Counted from the first letter of the stretch, positions 1-8,242 are shown. The stretch: DNA of 49,835 nucleotides from Mycobacterium sp. E2479 (GCF_001667925.1 NZ_LZJR01000014.1:1-49835); one strand, 5' to 3'. Notes: generated from the sequence alone by a model not told the origin. Translations and numbers: made by a program.

Positions 1-398
1 ACTGCACTGTCTCCATCGGAGATCATGTGTCGCATCAGCTCTGCATCATCGGCCATTAGTCGGTTTCGAGTGCGGTGTTCGAGGAGGATCTTTGCGTTCG
101 TTTCGGCCATAGCGCCGAGTTTTTCAGCGAGCGTGGTCTTCTTTTCCATCGCCGCGGCGACCTCACGGTAAAAGCGTTGAGCTCCATGCTCGATCGCCGC
201 CTCGATAAGCACGTCGCGATCGACGAAGTACCGATAGATGGTGCCCCGGGAGACCTTGGCCATCCGCGCTACGTCCTGCACGCTGGTGCGCTGGATGCCC
301 AATTGTGTAAAACACTCATTGGCGGCGTCGAGAATCTGTTCGCGTCGATCGAGCTCGTCGGCGACCTCTGTTTCGGCAGTTGCTCGGTCAGTCGACAT
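1..398 (-). CDS. TetR/AcrR-family transcriptional regulator (3' end beyond window)
   Basis: Reading the complement from the ATG at 398 gives an uninterrupted frame to the window edge that starts MSTDRATAETEVADELDRRE. An N-terminal TetR helix-turn-helix follows: ILDAANECFTQLGIQRTSV, then VQDVARMAKVSRGTIYRYF, then DRDVLIEAAI. A GGAGG ribosome site lies just upstream of the start. The C-terminal ligand-binding domain is only partly inside the window, so its ligand cannot be guessed. The gene is divergent, with a gap of about 265 bp, from the SDR-DUF35-thiolase-dehydrogenase cassette. Autoregulation plus control of that cassette is the natural inference. Confidence 0.9.
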   Translation of the reverse strand, partial: MSTDRATAETEVADELDRREQILDAANECFTQLGIQRTSVQDVARMAKVSRGTIYRYFVDRDVLIEAAIEHGAQRFYREVAAAMEKKTTLAEKLGAMAETNAKILLEHRTRNRLMADDAELMRHMISDGDSA

Positions 399-662
399 GT
401 CGTTCCTCCGCGTGCGGTACCTATATTCCGAGCTCTTAATGCTACGTGACACGCGATGTCGGGCTGCTGAAGCGCGCCAATCGCGTTACGACACGCAGAG
501 CAGGCAGACCGCATTGGACTCGCATTGGTCGCGGTCCACCTTGACTTCTATTCGCGTCCCTCCGCCTGCGGGTCTTCATACGCACTGACTACACAGCCGC
601 TTGGACCAGCCCCACTAGGCACGGCGGCGAGGATCTGCAATTATTGAATAATAGAACGTCTG
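399..662. promoter_or_regulatory. Divergent intergenic region between TetR gene and SDR cassette
   Basis: No gene is seen here. It should hold the promoters of both divergent units. Visible elements are a perfect AT-rich inverted repeat, ATTATT-G-AATAAT, at 640-652 and, straddling the right border, the half-sites TAGAAC (652-657) and GTTCCA (665-670), spaced by 7 bp. Either could be an operator for the TetR protein. Neither is proven. Confidence 0.35.
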
Positions 663-1493
663 ATGTTCCATTGTTACATGGCACAAGGAGTGGTGTTGTC
701 TCGTTTGGAGGACAGATACGCGCTGGTCACCGGCGGAGCTCAGGGGCTGGGAGGAGCGGTTGCCGAGGAGTTGGCCGGTCTGGGCGCCCATGTCACTATC
801 GTCGATTTGAATGCCGAGAAGGGCCAGGAGCGCGTAGAGCGGATTCGTTCAAACCACGGCCGGGCCTCCTTCATCAAGGCCAATGTGGCCCACCGGGAAG
901 CGATTGAAGGCGCCGTGCATCAGGTGGCCGATACCGGGAACGGCCGGATCGATGTCTTGGTCAATGCGGCCCAGTTCTTCGCCATGCCCAAGGCGCTGGA
1001 ACTTGTCACCGAAAAGGATTGGGAACTCTCAGAGGTCACTGGACCGAAAGCGACCTTCCGGTTCATGCAGCTCTGCTTTCCGTTCCTCCGTGAGTCCGGA
1101 CGGGCGTCGGTGATCAACTTTGTGTCAGGGTCCGCTCTGGCCGGCATCGCCTACACCGCTCCCTACTCGGCGGCCAAAGGCGCGATAGCCGCGCTGACCA
1201 AGGTCGCCGCCAACGAGTGGGCTCGCCACCGCATCCGAGTCAATGCGGTGTGCCCGTTTGCCCTGACCGAGGCCCAGCAAAAGATGATCGGCACCGAATG
1301 GGACAACTACACGCGGACCGCAGCCGCCTCGCCGATGAAACGCGGCGCTGATCCAGTTGAGATTGCGCCGGCAGTGGCTTTTTTAGCGGGAGACGATGCG
1401 GCATTCGTGACGGGCACGATACTGCAAGTCGATGGTGGCATGACCGAGCTATCGACGGTGGACTACTCGCAATCGCCGGGAGTCTTTGGTTAA
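663..1493 (+). CDS. Short-chain dehydrogenase/reductase (SDR)
   Basis: This is a classical SDR of about 265-276 aa. It has a Rossmann glycine motif TGGAQGLG near the N-terminus, an NAA motif in place of the usual NNAG, a catalytic Ser in NFVSGSA, the Tyr/Lys pair in YSAAKG, and the C-terminal family signature GTILQVDGG. It should carry out an NAD(P)-dependent alcohol/ketone interconversion on an unknown substrate. The start is uncertain: the best ribosome site, AAGGAG at 685-690, fits GTG 693 or TTG 696 better than the first ATG at 663. It is the first gene of a cassette with DUF35, thiolase and hydroxyacid dehydrogenase genes, so a beta-oxidation-like or side-chain-degrading role is inferred. 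Confidence 0.88.
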   Translation: MFHCYMAQGVVLSRLEDRYALVTGGAQGLGGAVAEELAGLGAHVTIVDLNAEKGQERVERIRSNHGRASFIKANVAHREAIEGAVHQVADTGNGRIDVLVNAAQFFAMPKALELVTEKDWELSEVTGPKATFRFMQLCFPFLRESGRASVINFVSGSALAGIAYTAPYSAAKGAIAALTKVAANEWARHRIRVNAVCPFALTEAQQKMIGTEWDNYTRTAAASPMKRGADPVEIAPAVAFLAGDDAAFVTGTILQVDGGMTELSTVDYSQSPGVFG

Positions 1494-1515
1494 CAGGCCA
1501 ATTCACCGACGACGC

Positions 1516-1941
1516 ATGATGCAGATGCCAGAATCTCACCGGCCCGCCCCTGCGCTCACCGCGCTGAATCGGCCCTTCTGGACCTCGGGTGCGGACGGAG
1601 TGCTGCGCATGCAACGCTGCACCTCCTGCGGGCGGCTCTGTCAGCCGCCCTCGCTGTTGTGCCCTCATGACCATGCGGCGACCGAATACGTCGAACTCAG
1701 CGGCAAGGGGTTTGTCGAATCCTGGACGGTGAATCGTCACGGATGGTTTCCTGGGTTCCCACCGCCATACCTGATCGCGTTCGTAAATCCGGTCGAGGAC
1801 GAACGGGTGCGCCTACTGACCAACCTGGTAAACGTCGAACCTGACGACGTCACCCAGAACATGCCGGTGCGCGTCATCTTCGATCGATGTGTAGATGGCG
1901 ACGACGAGGTATTCATTCCGTTGTTCGAACCGGAGCGCTGA
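1516..1941 (+). CDS. DUF35 / OB-fold Zn-ribbon acyl-CoA-associated protein
   Basis: This protein of about 141 aa belongs to the DUF35 family, with an N-terminal rubredoxin-like Zn ribbon followed by a C-terminal OB fold. The ribbon shows CTSCGRLC and then LLCPHDH, so the second Cys pair is replaced by Cys/His. The OB part contains the typical GFVESWTVNRHG and PYLIAFVN strands. ATG 1516 was chosen over TTG 1486 because the latter lies inside the previous gene. The stop overlaps the next ATG (TGATG at 1939-1943), so translational coupling with the thiolase is likely. In known systems such proteins (ChsH2-like) pair with Ltp2-type aldolases or MaoC-type hydratases. The partner here would be the next gene. 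Confidence 0.85.
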   Translation: MMQMPESHRPAPALTALNRPFWTSGADGVLRMQRCTSCGRLCQPPSLLCPHDHAATEYVELSGKGFVESWTVNRHGWFPGFPPPYLIAFVNPVEDERVRLLTNLVNVEPDDVTQNMPVRVIFDRCVDGDDEVFIPLFEPER

Positions 1942-3116
1942 TGACTAAGGCGTTGACGGATCGGACCATCATCAGCGGCATCGGTCAGTCGGCAATCGGT
2001 CGTCGACTGGGGCGGGATCCGCTAGAGCTCACCGCCGAAGCATGTCTGGCCGCAGTTGCCGACGCCGGTCTGACGGTGGCCGACATAGATGGCCTCACAA
2101 CGTATCCCGGTAGTTCCCAACCGGGCCTCGGGTTCTCTGGGGCGTCACTGCGTGACATTCATGACGCTTTGGGAATCGAGCCGAATTGGGTCGCAGGGGG
2201 AGTGGAGTCCCCGGGTCAGCTCGGGGCGGTGGTCGACGCCATGCTCGCTGTGGCCGGCGGGCTGGCCAACCACGTGCTGTGCTGGCGCAGCATCTGGGAG
2301 GGCACCGCGCAAGGCGCCGGCCGACGCAAAGGATACGGTTCCGGGGGTGGCCGTCCAGGCGGAATGCTGGCCTGGCAGATCCCTTTTGGTGCCACGGCGG
2401 CTAACTTGGCGGCTCTTCAGATTCGCGCACGGATGTTGCGATACGGGCTTACTCGCGAGCAGCTCGCGTCGATCGCCATCGCGCAACGGAGCCACGCCGC
2501 TCGCAACCCCTCGGCGATCTACCGCGATCCGCTCGACCTCGACACTTATCTCAGCGCGCGCATGGTCTCCGACCCGCTGTGCATGTTCGACTGCGACATC
2601 GCCTGCGACGGCGCCACCGCATTCGTTGTCTCCCGCGCCGAGCACGCCGCGGGGCTGGACCACCCGGCAGTGACCGTCGAGGCGGTCGACTGTGCTCACC
2701 ACGACCGCTTCACTTGGGAAGGCGGTCAAGACATCACCCGGATCAGCTCACGATGGTCCACAATCTGGGAGCGGACCGACTTCACCGCCGCCGATGTCGA
2801 CGTCGCCTCGTTGTATGACGGCTTCAGTGTCTTCGTGCTCTGCTGGCTCGAAGACTTTGGTTTTTGTCCGGTTGGAGAATCCGGGGAATGGGTTTCGGAC
2901 CCTCATCGCATTTCGCTCGGCGGAGAATTGCCCCTTAACACTGCCGGAGGGCAGCTATCGGGAGGACGTTTGCACGGCTTTGGACATCTGCACGAAGCGT
3001 GTTTGCAAATTCGTGGCCAGGGTAAAGAGCGACAGGTCCACGATGCAAAGCTGGCTGCGGTAGGCGTAGGAGCAGCTAACAGCGGCACCACGGCGATGTT
3101 GCTGCGGCAGGTGTGA
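1941..3116 (+). CDS. Thiolase-like protein, Ltp2-type (lipid-transfer/aldolase) family
   Basis: This is a 391-aa thiolase-superfamily protein that starts MTKALTDRTIISGIGQSAIG. Typical landmarks are SLRDIHDALG near the N-terminus, CDIACDGATAFVVSRAEHA in the middle, a VASLYDGFSVFVL loop, and the C-terminal GQLSGGRLHGFGHLHEA motif. That last motif is characteristic of the thiolases that partner with DUF35 proteins. I see no clear nucleophilic Cys at the classical thiolase position. A retro-aldol or lyase activity like Ltp2 is therefore more likely than thiolysis; this is inferred from the family and the DUF35 neighbour. The start ATG overlaps the DUF35 stop. Confidence 0.85.
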   Translation: MTKALTDRTIISGIGQSAIGRRLGRDPLELTAEACLAAVADAGLTVADIDGLTTYPGSSQPGLGFSGASLRDIHDALGIEPNWVAGGVESPGQLGAVVDAMLAVAGGLANHVLCWRSIWEGTAQGAGRRKGYGSGGGRPGGMLAWQIPFGATAANLAALQIRARMLRYGLTREQLASIAIAQRSHAARNPSAIYRDPLDLDTYLSARMVSDPLCMFDCDIACDGATAFVVSRAEHAAGLDHPAVTVEAVDCAHHDRFTWEGGQDITRISSRWSTIWERTDFTAADVDVASLYDGFSVFVLCWLEDFGFCPVGESGEWVSDPHRISLGGELPLNTAGGQLSGGRLHGFGHLHEACLQIRGQGKERQVHDAKLAAVGVGAANSGTTAMLLRQV

Positions 3117-3161
3117 GAATGCAGATAACCAGACGGTCACCACGTCCAAGGAGGAATGTCG

Positions 3162-4034
3162 ATGGCTGAGACTCAAGCACCCAAGTTGGGGTTCATCGGT
3201 CTGGGAAATTTGGGTGCGCCGATGGCCAAGCGACTCGTCGAGTGGCCCGGCGGCCTGATTGTTTTCGACGTAAGAACTAGCGCCACAATGCCGTTCGCCG
3301 AAGCCGGGGCCGAAGTGGCGCGGACCGCGAGCGACGTGGCGGTCGCCGACATCATCAGTGTCATGGTGCTCAACGACGAGCAAGTCCGCGGTGTGGTGGC
3401 CGATCTCACCGCTCACGCCGAACCGGGTACCGTCATCGCAATACATTCCACGATCGACCACAACACTGCGTCCGAATTGGCAACGGAGCTTCAAGCCAAG
3501 GGCATTCAGCTCATCGACGCGCCGGTCAGCGGTGGTGTGGAGGCGGTCAAGACGGGTGAACTCGCTGTCATGGTGGGCGCAGGCCGGGAAACCTACGAAC
3601 GGGTCAAGCCGGCGTTCAAACAGTGGGCGTCGATGGTCGTCCATGCCGGCGAGCCGGGCGCCGGCACACGAATGAAACTGGCGCGCAACATGCTGACCTT
3701 CACTTCCTTCGCGGCCGCTTGTGAGGCGATGCAGCTGGCAGAACGTGCGGGCCTCGATGTCCAAGCGTTGGGCCGTATTGTGCGTCATACAGACGTGCAA
3801 AGCGGTGGCGCCGGCGCCATGATGTATCGCGATGACATGAGCCGACCACTCGACCCGGATCATTTCCTGTACCAGCCGTTCACCCACACGTGCGCGCTGG
3901 GAGAGAAGGATCTCAGCCTGGCGCTACGTCTTGGCAGGGAACTGGACGTCGATCTTCCCCTGGCCAAAATCGCCTTACAGAATCTGGCGGAAGGACTCGG
4001 AGTTCCACACTCGACTGTCGCGGATTCTGCCTGA
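3162..4034 (+). CDS. Beta-hydroxyacid dehydrogenase (3-hydroxyisobutyrate dehydrogenase family)
   Basis: This is an NAD(P)-dependent oxidoreductase of about 290 aa. It has an N-terminal Rossmann motif GFIGLGNLGAPMA, the family substrate motif DAPVSGGVEAV, and the catalytic Lys with its downstream Asn in GAGTRMKLARNML, followed by the all-helical C-terminal domain. ATG 3162 was chosen over ATG 3156 because the strong AAGGAGG site (3148-3154) sits at the right distance from it. It follows the thiolase gene by 45 bp on the same strand and probably completes the same catabolic unit. The substrate is unknown. Confidence 0.9.
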   Translation: MAETQAPKLGFIGLGNLGAPMAKRLVEWPGGLIVFDVRTSATMPFAEAGAEVARTASDVAVADIISVMVLNDEQVRGVVADLTAHAEPGTVIAIHSTIDHNTASELATELQAKGIQLIDAPVSGGVEAVKTGELAVMVGAGRETYERVKPAFKQWASMVVHAGEPGAGTRMKLARNMLTFTSFAAACEAMQLAERAGLDVQALGRIVRHTDVQSGGAGAMMYRDDMSRPLDPDHFLYQPFTHTCALGEKDLSLALRLGRELDVDLPLAKIALQNLAEGLGVPHSTVADSA

Positions 4035-4098
4035 ACCGATGACGCGCTCAATACATTTGTCGCAGATAAGAATAACGAGCGGTGGCGCCTCGACTTCA

Positions 4099-4127
4099 CT
4101 CCCGCGAAGCGACACCGTCGTCGGGAG
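4099..4127. terminator. Hairpin between convergent genes, possible bidirectional terminator
   Basis: A nested hairpin is visible: the outer stem CTCCCG/CGGGAG encloses an inner CGAC-ACC-GTCG stem-loop. It lies in the 159-bp gap between the convergent dehydrogenase (+) and TetR (-) genes, where a shared terminator is expected. It lacks a U-tract, as many actinobacterial terminators do. Confidence 0.4.
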
Positions 4128-4193
4128 AGCGGGCCGGCGCGGAACTGACGTAGCCTGCACTCTGCTCCGTCCGGATCACTTAAGGCCATCGGG

Positions 4194-4787
4194 TCAGCTC
4201 GTCGAGAGGCCACCCATCAACGTGTCTATTAGCCCGTCGTAACGTCCCATCGCCTCGCCTACGGTCGATGTGACGCTGAGCATGCGATATAGCGTGGCTC
4301 CAATCAATGCGTCAGCGGCAGCTTCGATGTCGGCGTCGGCGCGAATTTGACCCAACGAGATGCCGGTGTGCAACCGCTGCGTCACCGCAGCGTGGAAGCG
4401 GCTAGTGAGTTGCTGGTATAAGGTGTCGCGGTCTCGAAGGTCCTCAGCGGCGGCAGCGGCAAGAGCGCGGACGAGTGCGATGTTCTCGGGGGCGGCACTC
4501 AGCGCGGCGGACTCGTGCATCCAGGTCCTCAGATCTTCGACCGTGTCTCCCGTATCTGGAAGCGTGAAGTCGGCTTGCGCATAGGCCTGCATTACCGCCT
4601 CGGCCACCAAAGGAGCTTTCGACGGCCACCGTCTATAAACCGTTTGCGTTCCCACTCCGGCATTGGCGGCGACCTTGTCCATTGACACTCCGCTGTACCC
4701 GACTTCGATCAGAAGGGTGCGGGTGGCGTCGAGTATGGCCTCATGTACGGCCGCGCTACGCGGTCGCCCTCGGCGAGGTTGGCTCAC
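4194..4787 (-). CDS. TetR/AcrR-family transcriptional regulator
   Basis: This 197-aa regulator has its helix-turn-helix at about residues 15-60 (ILDATRTLLIEVGYSGVSM, then VAANAGVGTQTVYRRWPSK). An all-helical C-terminal domain of the type common in mycobacterial TetR proteins follows. The start is a GTG at 4787. Upstream on the same side is a perfect long palindrome (4871-4907), which could be its operator, and then a divergent DoxX-like/P450 gene pair that it may regulate. The ligand is unknown. Confidence 0.92.
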   Translation of the reverse strand: MSQPRRGRPRSAAVHEAILDATRTLLIEVGYSGVSMDKVAANAGVGTQTVYRRWPSKAPLVAEAVMQAYAQADFTLPDTGDTVEDLRTWMHESAALSAAPENIALVRALAAAAAEDLRDRDTLYQQLTSRFHAAVTQRLHTGISLGQIRADADIEAAADALIGATLYRMLSVTSTVGEAMGRYDGLIDTLMGGLSTS

Positions 4788-5095
4788 GTCACGACCCTAA
4801 AGCAAATCTTGGGCGTCCTGTCTTCTATACGTCTGGGCGAGGCAGCCATATACATCGGAGCCACATTGTGCCACTATTTACGAGAAAATATGTCTCGTAA
4901 ATAGTGGCGGACCCGATCAGCTAGGTGTCAGACCGCGATTGAGGGGGATAGGTTCGCCTCGAAATGAGACTTCCCGCCGAGCGGAAAGGTCGCGAATGCG
5001 CGGAACTGTGCATCATCACCGGAGGCGCGGGCCGGCATGCTCTGGCCCCGAGCTGGTCGACAATCAGTGGCATTCGGAACGGTTGGGCAACTTCA
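4788..5095. promoter_or_regulatory. Divergent intergenic region between TetR and the DoxX-like/P450 pair
   Basis: About 308 bp without a convincing gene. It contains the perfect palindrome described separately (4871-4907) and a TATAGA hexamer on the minus strand (4824-4829) that could be the -10 element for the TetR gene. An open frame from 4964 runs in frame into the DoxX-like gene, but the better start for that gene is ATG 5096. Confidence 0.4.
4871..4907. promoter_or_regulatory. Perfect 15-bp-arm palindrome, candidate TetR operator
   Basis: The arms CCACTATTTACGAGA and TCTCGTAAATAGTGG are exact reverse complements around a 7-base centre (AAATATG). They lie 84-120 bp upstream of the TetR GTG and about 190 bp before the divergent DoxX-like gene. 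The AT-rich, symmetrical sequence in a GC-rich genome and the position suggest an operator for the adjacent TetR protein. A transcript hairpin is an alternative. Confidence 0.6.
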
Positions 5096-5404
5096 ATGAC
5101 CGACACAACTGCTCGTAGTTCGGAAAGAGGCCGCGAACAGCGCGTCGCGGTCATCGTCACCGTGATCGGTGTCGCGCACTTCCTTGTTCCACGGTTCTTC
5201 GACCCCATCAACCGCCTCGGCTTCCCCGAACACGCGCGCATGTTCACCTACATCAACGGTGCCGTCGAAACGACCATCGGGGTCATGATGGCGAATCCTC
5301 GAATGAGTCGGCAGTTGACCATCGTATCTGCTTGTTACGTCATTCATTTGACGGGCAACATCGTGCGCAATCAAGTCCGAATTCGGCACGGATGCGGTCA
5401 GTGA
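5096..5404 (+). CDS. Small DoxX-like integral membrane protein
   Basis: This 102-aa protein starts MTDTTARSSERGREQRVAVI. A hydrophobic segment (VAVIVTVIGVAHFLV) is followed by GFPEHARMFTYINGAVETTIG and a second hydrophobic stretch near the C-terminus (LTIVSACYVIHLTGNIV). The pattern of a GFP..R...YxNG..E motif between helices resembles the small DoxX-like family. The end is abrupt, so it may be shorter than its relatives. The gene lies 28 bp before the P450 gene and is probably co-transcribed with it. Function unknown. Confidence 0.6.
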   Translation: MTDTTARSSERGREQRVAVIVTVIGVAHFLVPRFFDPINRLGFPEHARMFTYINGAVETTIGVMMANPRMSRQLTIVSACYVIHLTGNIVRNQVRIRHGCGQ

Positions 5405-5432
5405 AGCCGGTGGCTCGGGTAAGGGGAGCGAA

Positions 5433-6731
5433 ATGTCGATCAGTCAGACCGCCCAAGGGGTTGCCGAAGCCATTCGGCCTTTCAGTAATGCCGTCCGGAT
5501 GAACCTGGCTGCCGCCGTGCGCACCCGCCGGCGCGGCTACGACGCTTGGACCGGCGCGGTGAACACGGACTACGACCCACAGAATCCGATCACTGCTGAA
5601 CACCCATTCGACGCCTACCGCGCACTACACAGAAGTGGCCGCGTGCACTACAACCCCAGGCGAGCCACCTGGATCGTCAGCCGACTCGACGACGTGCGAG
5701 CTGCACTGCGCGACACCGATCAGGTCACCAGTACTCAAGGGGTCACCCGATTGAGAATGTCGGCACCGCTCGCGGTGCTGACCGACGGCGAAGAACACGC
5801 CCGACTCCGTAAGCAGATCCAGCCGGGATTCAGCAAGGGCGCCATGAGCGCCTGGCAGGGAATCGTCGAGAAGCTAGCCGCGGAACTCGTCTCTGACCTG
5901 TTGAACAACCCCGGCTGCGATGTCGTGCAGCACTTGGCGATACCAATGCCGATCCGCCTGATCGCTCAGATCCTCGGGGTACCGGAAGACGACGTCAACG
6001 ACTTCCGTCGGTGGTCAGAAAACGCCGTGAAGGTCATGGATTTGACCCCGACACGCGCAGGTCTCGCAGAGGCAACCAGATCCATATCCGCAATGGTGGC
6101 GTTGCAGCGCTACTTCGTGAAGCAAATCGCACACGGCGCGCTTAAAGGATCGGGCACTGTGCTGGGGCGCCTCCTCGAACACAACACCGATGGCAGCCTC
6201 ACCGATCGTCAGCTTTGGATCATCGCAATTCACCTGTTGATCGCCGGGAACGAAACAACCACGAACCTTCTCGGCGGAATGTTCGACACTCTCGCCCATT
6301 ACCCCGATCAGTACGACTTGATACGCACCAACCCCGACCTCATCCCGATCGCAGTCGAGGAGCACCTCCGCATCACGACGCCGATACAGAACCTCTACCG
6401 CTACACCCGCGCCGACTATCAAATCGGAGGCATCACCATTCCCGCCGGGTCACGCGTCCTGCTCTCCTTCGGGGCGGCGAATCGCGACCCCGCAGCCTTC
6501 GACGAACCCGACGAGTACCGCGCCGACCGCAACCCGCGAAACCACGTCGCTTTCGGCTACGGCCCACACATGTGCATCGGCGCACCACTCGCTCGAATGG
6601 AAGCCCAAGCCGTACTTCGACACCTCGTGACCCACGTCAGTCGCCTAAACCCCAATGGCTCGACCATCTGGTCGACGCACAGTTCATTACGTGGCCCGAC
6701 CCACCTACCGATCCACCTGACGCCAGCCTGA
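5433..6731 (+). CDS. Cytochrome P450 monooxygenase
   Basis: This is a complete soluble bacterial P450 of 432 aa. It has the I-helix oxygen-activation motif AGNETT (271-276), the K-helix ExxR (E310-R313), and the haem loop FGYGPHMCIGAPLA with the axial ligand Cys381. The N-terminus is longer than in minimal bacterial P450s and contains an amphipathic region before the usual PFDAYRALH start of the fold. A purine-rich ribosome site (AGGGGAG) precedes ATG 5433. No ferredoxin or reductase gene is adjacent, so electrons must come from elsewhere. The substrate is unknown. The TetR upstream is a candidate regulator. Confidence 0.95.
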   Translation: MSISQTAQGVAEAIRPFSNAVRMNLAAAVRTRRRGYDAWTGAVNTDYDPQNPITAEHPFDAYRALHRSGRVHYNPRRATWIVSRLDDVRAALRDTDQVTSTQGVTRLRMSAPLAVLTDGEEHARLRKQIQPGFSKGAMSAWQGIVEKLAAELVSDLLNNPGCDVVQHLAIPMPIRLIAQILGVPEDDVNDFRRWSENAVKVMDLTPTRAGLAEATRSISAMVALQRYFVKQIAHGALKGSGTVLGRLLEHNTDGSLTDRQLWIIAIHLLIAGNETTTNLLGGMFDTLAHYPDQYDLIRTNPDLIPIAVEEHLRITTPIQNLYRYTRADYQIGGITIPAGSRVLLSFGAANRDPAAFDEPDEYRADRNPRNHVAFGYGPHMCIGAPLARMEAQAVLRHLVTHVSRLNPNGSTIWSTHSSLRGPTHLPIHLTPA

Positions 6732-6768
6732 CCAATCCGTCGGGGCGGAGTGGTGGCAGGAATGCAGG

Positions 6769-6809
6769 TCGGCTAAAACATTCCATCCACACTGAAGTGT
6801 TTCGGCCGA
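6769..6809. terminator. Imperfect hairpin between convergent genes, possible terminator
   Basis: The segments TCGGCTAAAACA (6769-6780) and TGTTTCGGCCGA (6798-6809) pair at 10 of 12 positions around a 17-base loop. They sit between the P450 stop and the convergent reductase gene. The position supports a terminator. The mismatches make it tentative. Confidence 0.3.
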
Positions 6810-6853
6810 TGCTTACATGGGTCTCGGTCGTGTTGACGCGCAAGTAAACCCAG

Positions 6854-8242
6854 TTAGGCGTCGACCATCGCGAAGAGGGTGTTGAGGCCTTCGGCCAAAA
6901 GCGGATGCGTGAAGATCGCATCCGCCAACGCGGTGTAAGTGAGCTTGCCCAACATGGCGACCTGGATCACGGTCATGATCTCGCCGCCCTCACTGCCCAG
7001 GACCGCGCAGCCCAGGATCTGTCCGCTGCCCGCGTCGACAACGGCCTTCATGAAACCGCGCGTTTCCCCGGTCTCGATCGCCCGGATGACAGCGCTCATC
7101 GGCAGCTTCGCCACCCGGATGTCGCGTCCTTGCGCCCTGGCCTCGCGCTCGGTCATGCCCACGCGGCCAAGCTGCGGGTCGATGAACACCGCATAGGGGA
7201 CGATGCGATCGTGCGCGCTCTTCTTTTCGTGCGCTATCAGGTTGGCGTGCAGGATGCGGTAGTCGTCGTAGGAACTGTGGGTGAAGGCCGGCCCGCCCTT
7301 GACATCGCCCATCGCGTAGACGCCCGGGGCGCTGGTTTGCAGGTATTCGTCGACGTCGATGAACCCGCGGTCGTTGAGACGGATGCCGGCGGCCTCGAGG
7401 GTGAGGGCCTGCGTGTTAGGGACGCGGCCGGTGGCGGCCAGTAGGTGGGAGCCTTTGACCTGTCGCTCGCCGTCCTTGGTGCGCACGGTCAACCGGAGGC
7501 GGTTCCCGCCGGCCTGCTCAACCCGGACCGGCGTCGACGACGTCAGGACCGTGATTCCCTCGTCGCGCAAAATTGCGGCGACCTCGTCGGAGACATCTTC
7601 GTCCTCGATGGTCAGCAGGCGGGCGGCTCTCTGGATGATGGTGACCTGGCTGCCGAATCGTCGGAACATCTGCCCGAACTCGAGCCCGATGTAGCCCCCG
7701 CCAAGGACGACTAGGTGCTCCGGGAGGTCATTCAATTCCATGATCGATGTCGAATCGAGCACGGGAACATCGGCGACGCCAGGGATCTCCAGCGGCTTGG
7801 ATCGGGTGCCGGTGTCGATCACGACCACCGCGGCGCTGATCTGCCGCGTCCCGCCATTTGTCAAGGCGATGTCGACGGTCCTCGGCCCCACGAAGTGGGC
7901 CTCGCCGTCGATCAGGTCAAGTCCGTCCTGCGCCAACCGGCTCGCGTAGTTTTGCCGCGCACCGGCGACCATGGCACGTTTGCGCTCGCGCACGTCGGCC
8001 AGGTCCACCGTTACGGGGCCAGTATCAACGCCGTACTCTGCGGCGCGGCGCGCCTGGTAGGCAAGGCGCGCACTGGCGACCATCGTCTTGGTCGGGGTGC
8101 ACCCAGTGTTGACGCAGACGCCGCCGAGTTGGTCGCGCTCGATGAGCGCGACCTTCTGGCCCGCTTTCGCCAGCTCGACAGGAAGAAAGCGACCGCCCTG
8201 ACTGGTCCCTATCACGATCGCGTCGTACTGCTCCTCGCTCAT
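6854..8242 (-). CDS. RclA-like FAD-dependent pyridine nucleotide-disulfide oxidoreductase
   Basis: This 462-aa flavoprotein has an N-terminal FAD motif (IVIGTSQGG), the redox-active disulfide C43-VNTG-C48, a central NAD(P)-binding GGGYIGLEFG motif, the second FAD motif GVYAMGDVKGGP, and a dimerisation domain. Several features match E. coli RclA better than lipoamide dehydrogenase: the FTHSSYDDYRIL segment, the VPYAVFIDPQLGRVGMTE stretch and the C-terminal THPLLAEGLNTLFAMV. The two Cys also fall at the same residue numbers as in RclA. RclA protects against reactive chlorine species in E. coli. A similar stress role is inferred here and is reinforced by the divergent DUF417 (RclC-like) gene. 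A mercuric-reductase-like function is the alternative. Confidence 0.8.
   Translation of the reverse strand: MSEEQYDAIVIGTSQGGRFLPVELAKAGQKVALIERDQLGGVCVNTGCTPTKTMVASARLAYQARRAAEYGVDTGPVTVDLADVRERKRAMVAGARQNYASRLAQDGLDLIDGEAHFVGPRTVDIALTNGGTRQISAAVVVIDTGTRSKPLEIPGVADVPVLDSTSIMELNDLPEHLVVLGGGYIGLEFGQMFRRFGSQVTIIQRAARLLTIEDEDVSDEVAAILRDEGITVLTSSTPVRVEQAGGNRLRLTVRTKDGERQVKGSHLLAATGRVPNTQALTLEAAGIRLNDRGFIDVDEYLQTSAPGVYAMGDVKGGPAFTHSSYDDYRILHANLIAHEKKSAHDRIVPYAVFIDPQLGRVGMTEREARAQGRDIRVAKLPMSAVIRAIETGETRGFMKAVVDAGSGQILGCAVLGSEGGEIMTVIQVAMLGKLTYTALADAIFTHPLLAEGLNTLFAMVDA

Noticed and set aside
2145..2729. 194-aa minus-strand and +2 frames inside the thiolase gene
   Set aside because: Shadows of the conserved thiolase frame, with no independent motif or ribosome site.
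2955..3887. 310-aa minus-strand frame opposite the thiolase and dehydrogenase genes
   Set aside because: It is antisense to two clearly conserved genes, has no recognisable motif, and is expected from high GC content.
6215..6847. 210-aa plus-strand frame overlapping the P450 C-terminus
   Set aside because: It is Arg/Pro-rich with no motif, and the P450 frame carries the haem-binding Cys and ends normally.
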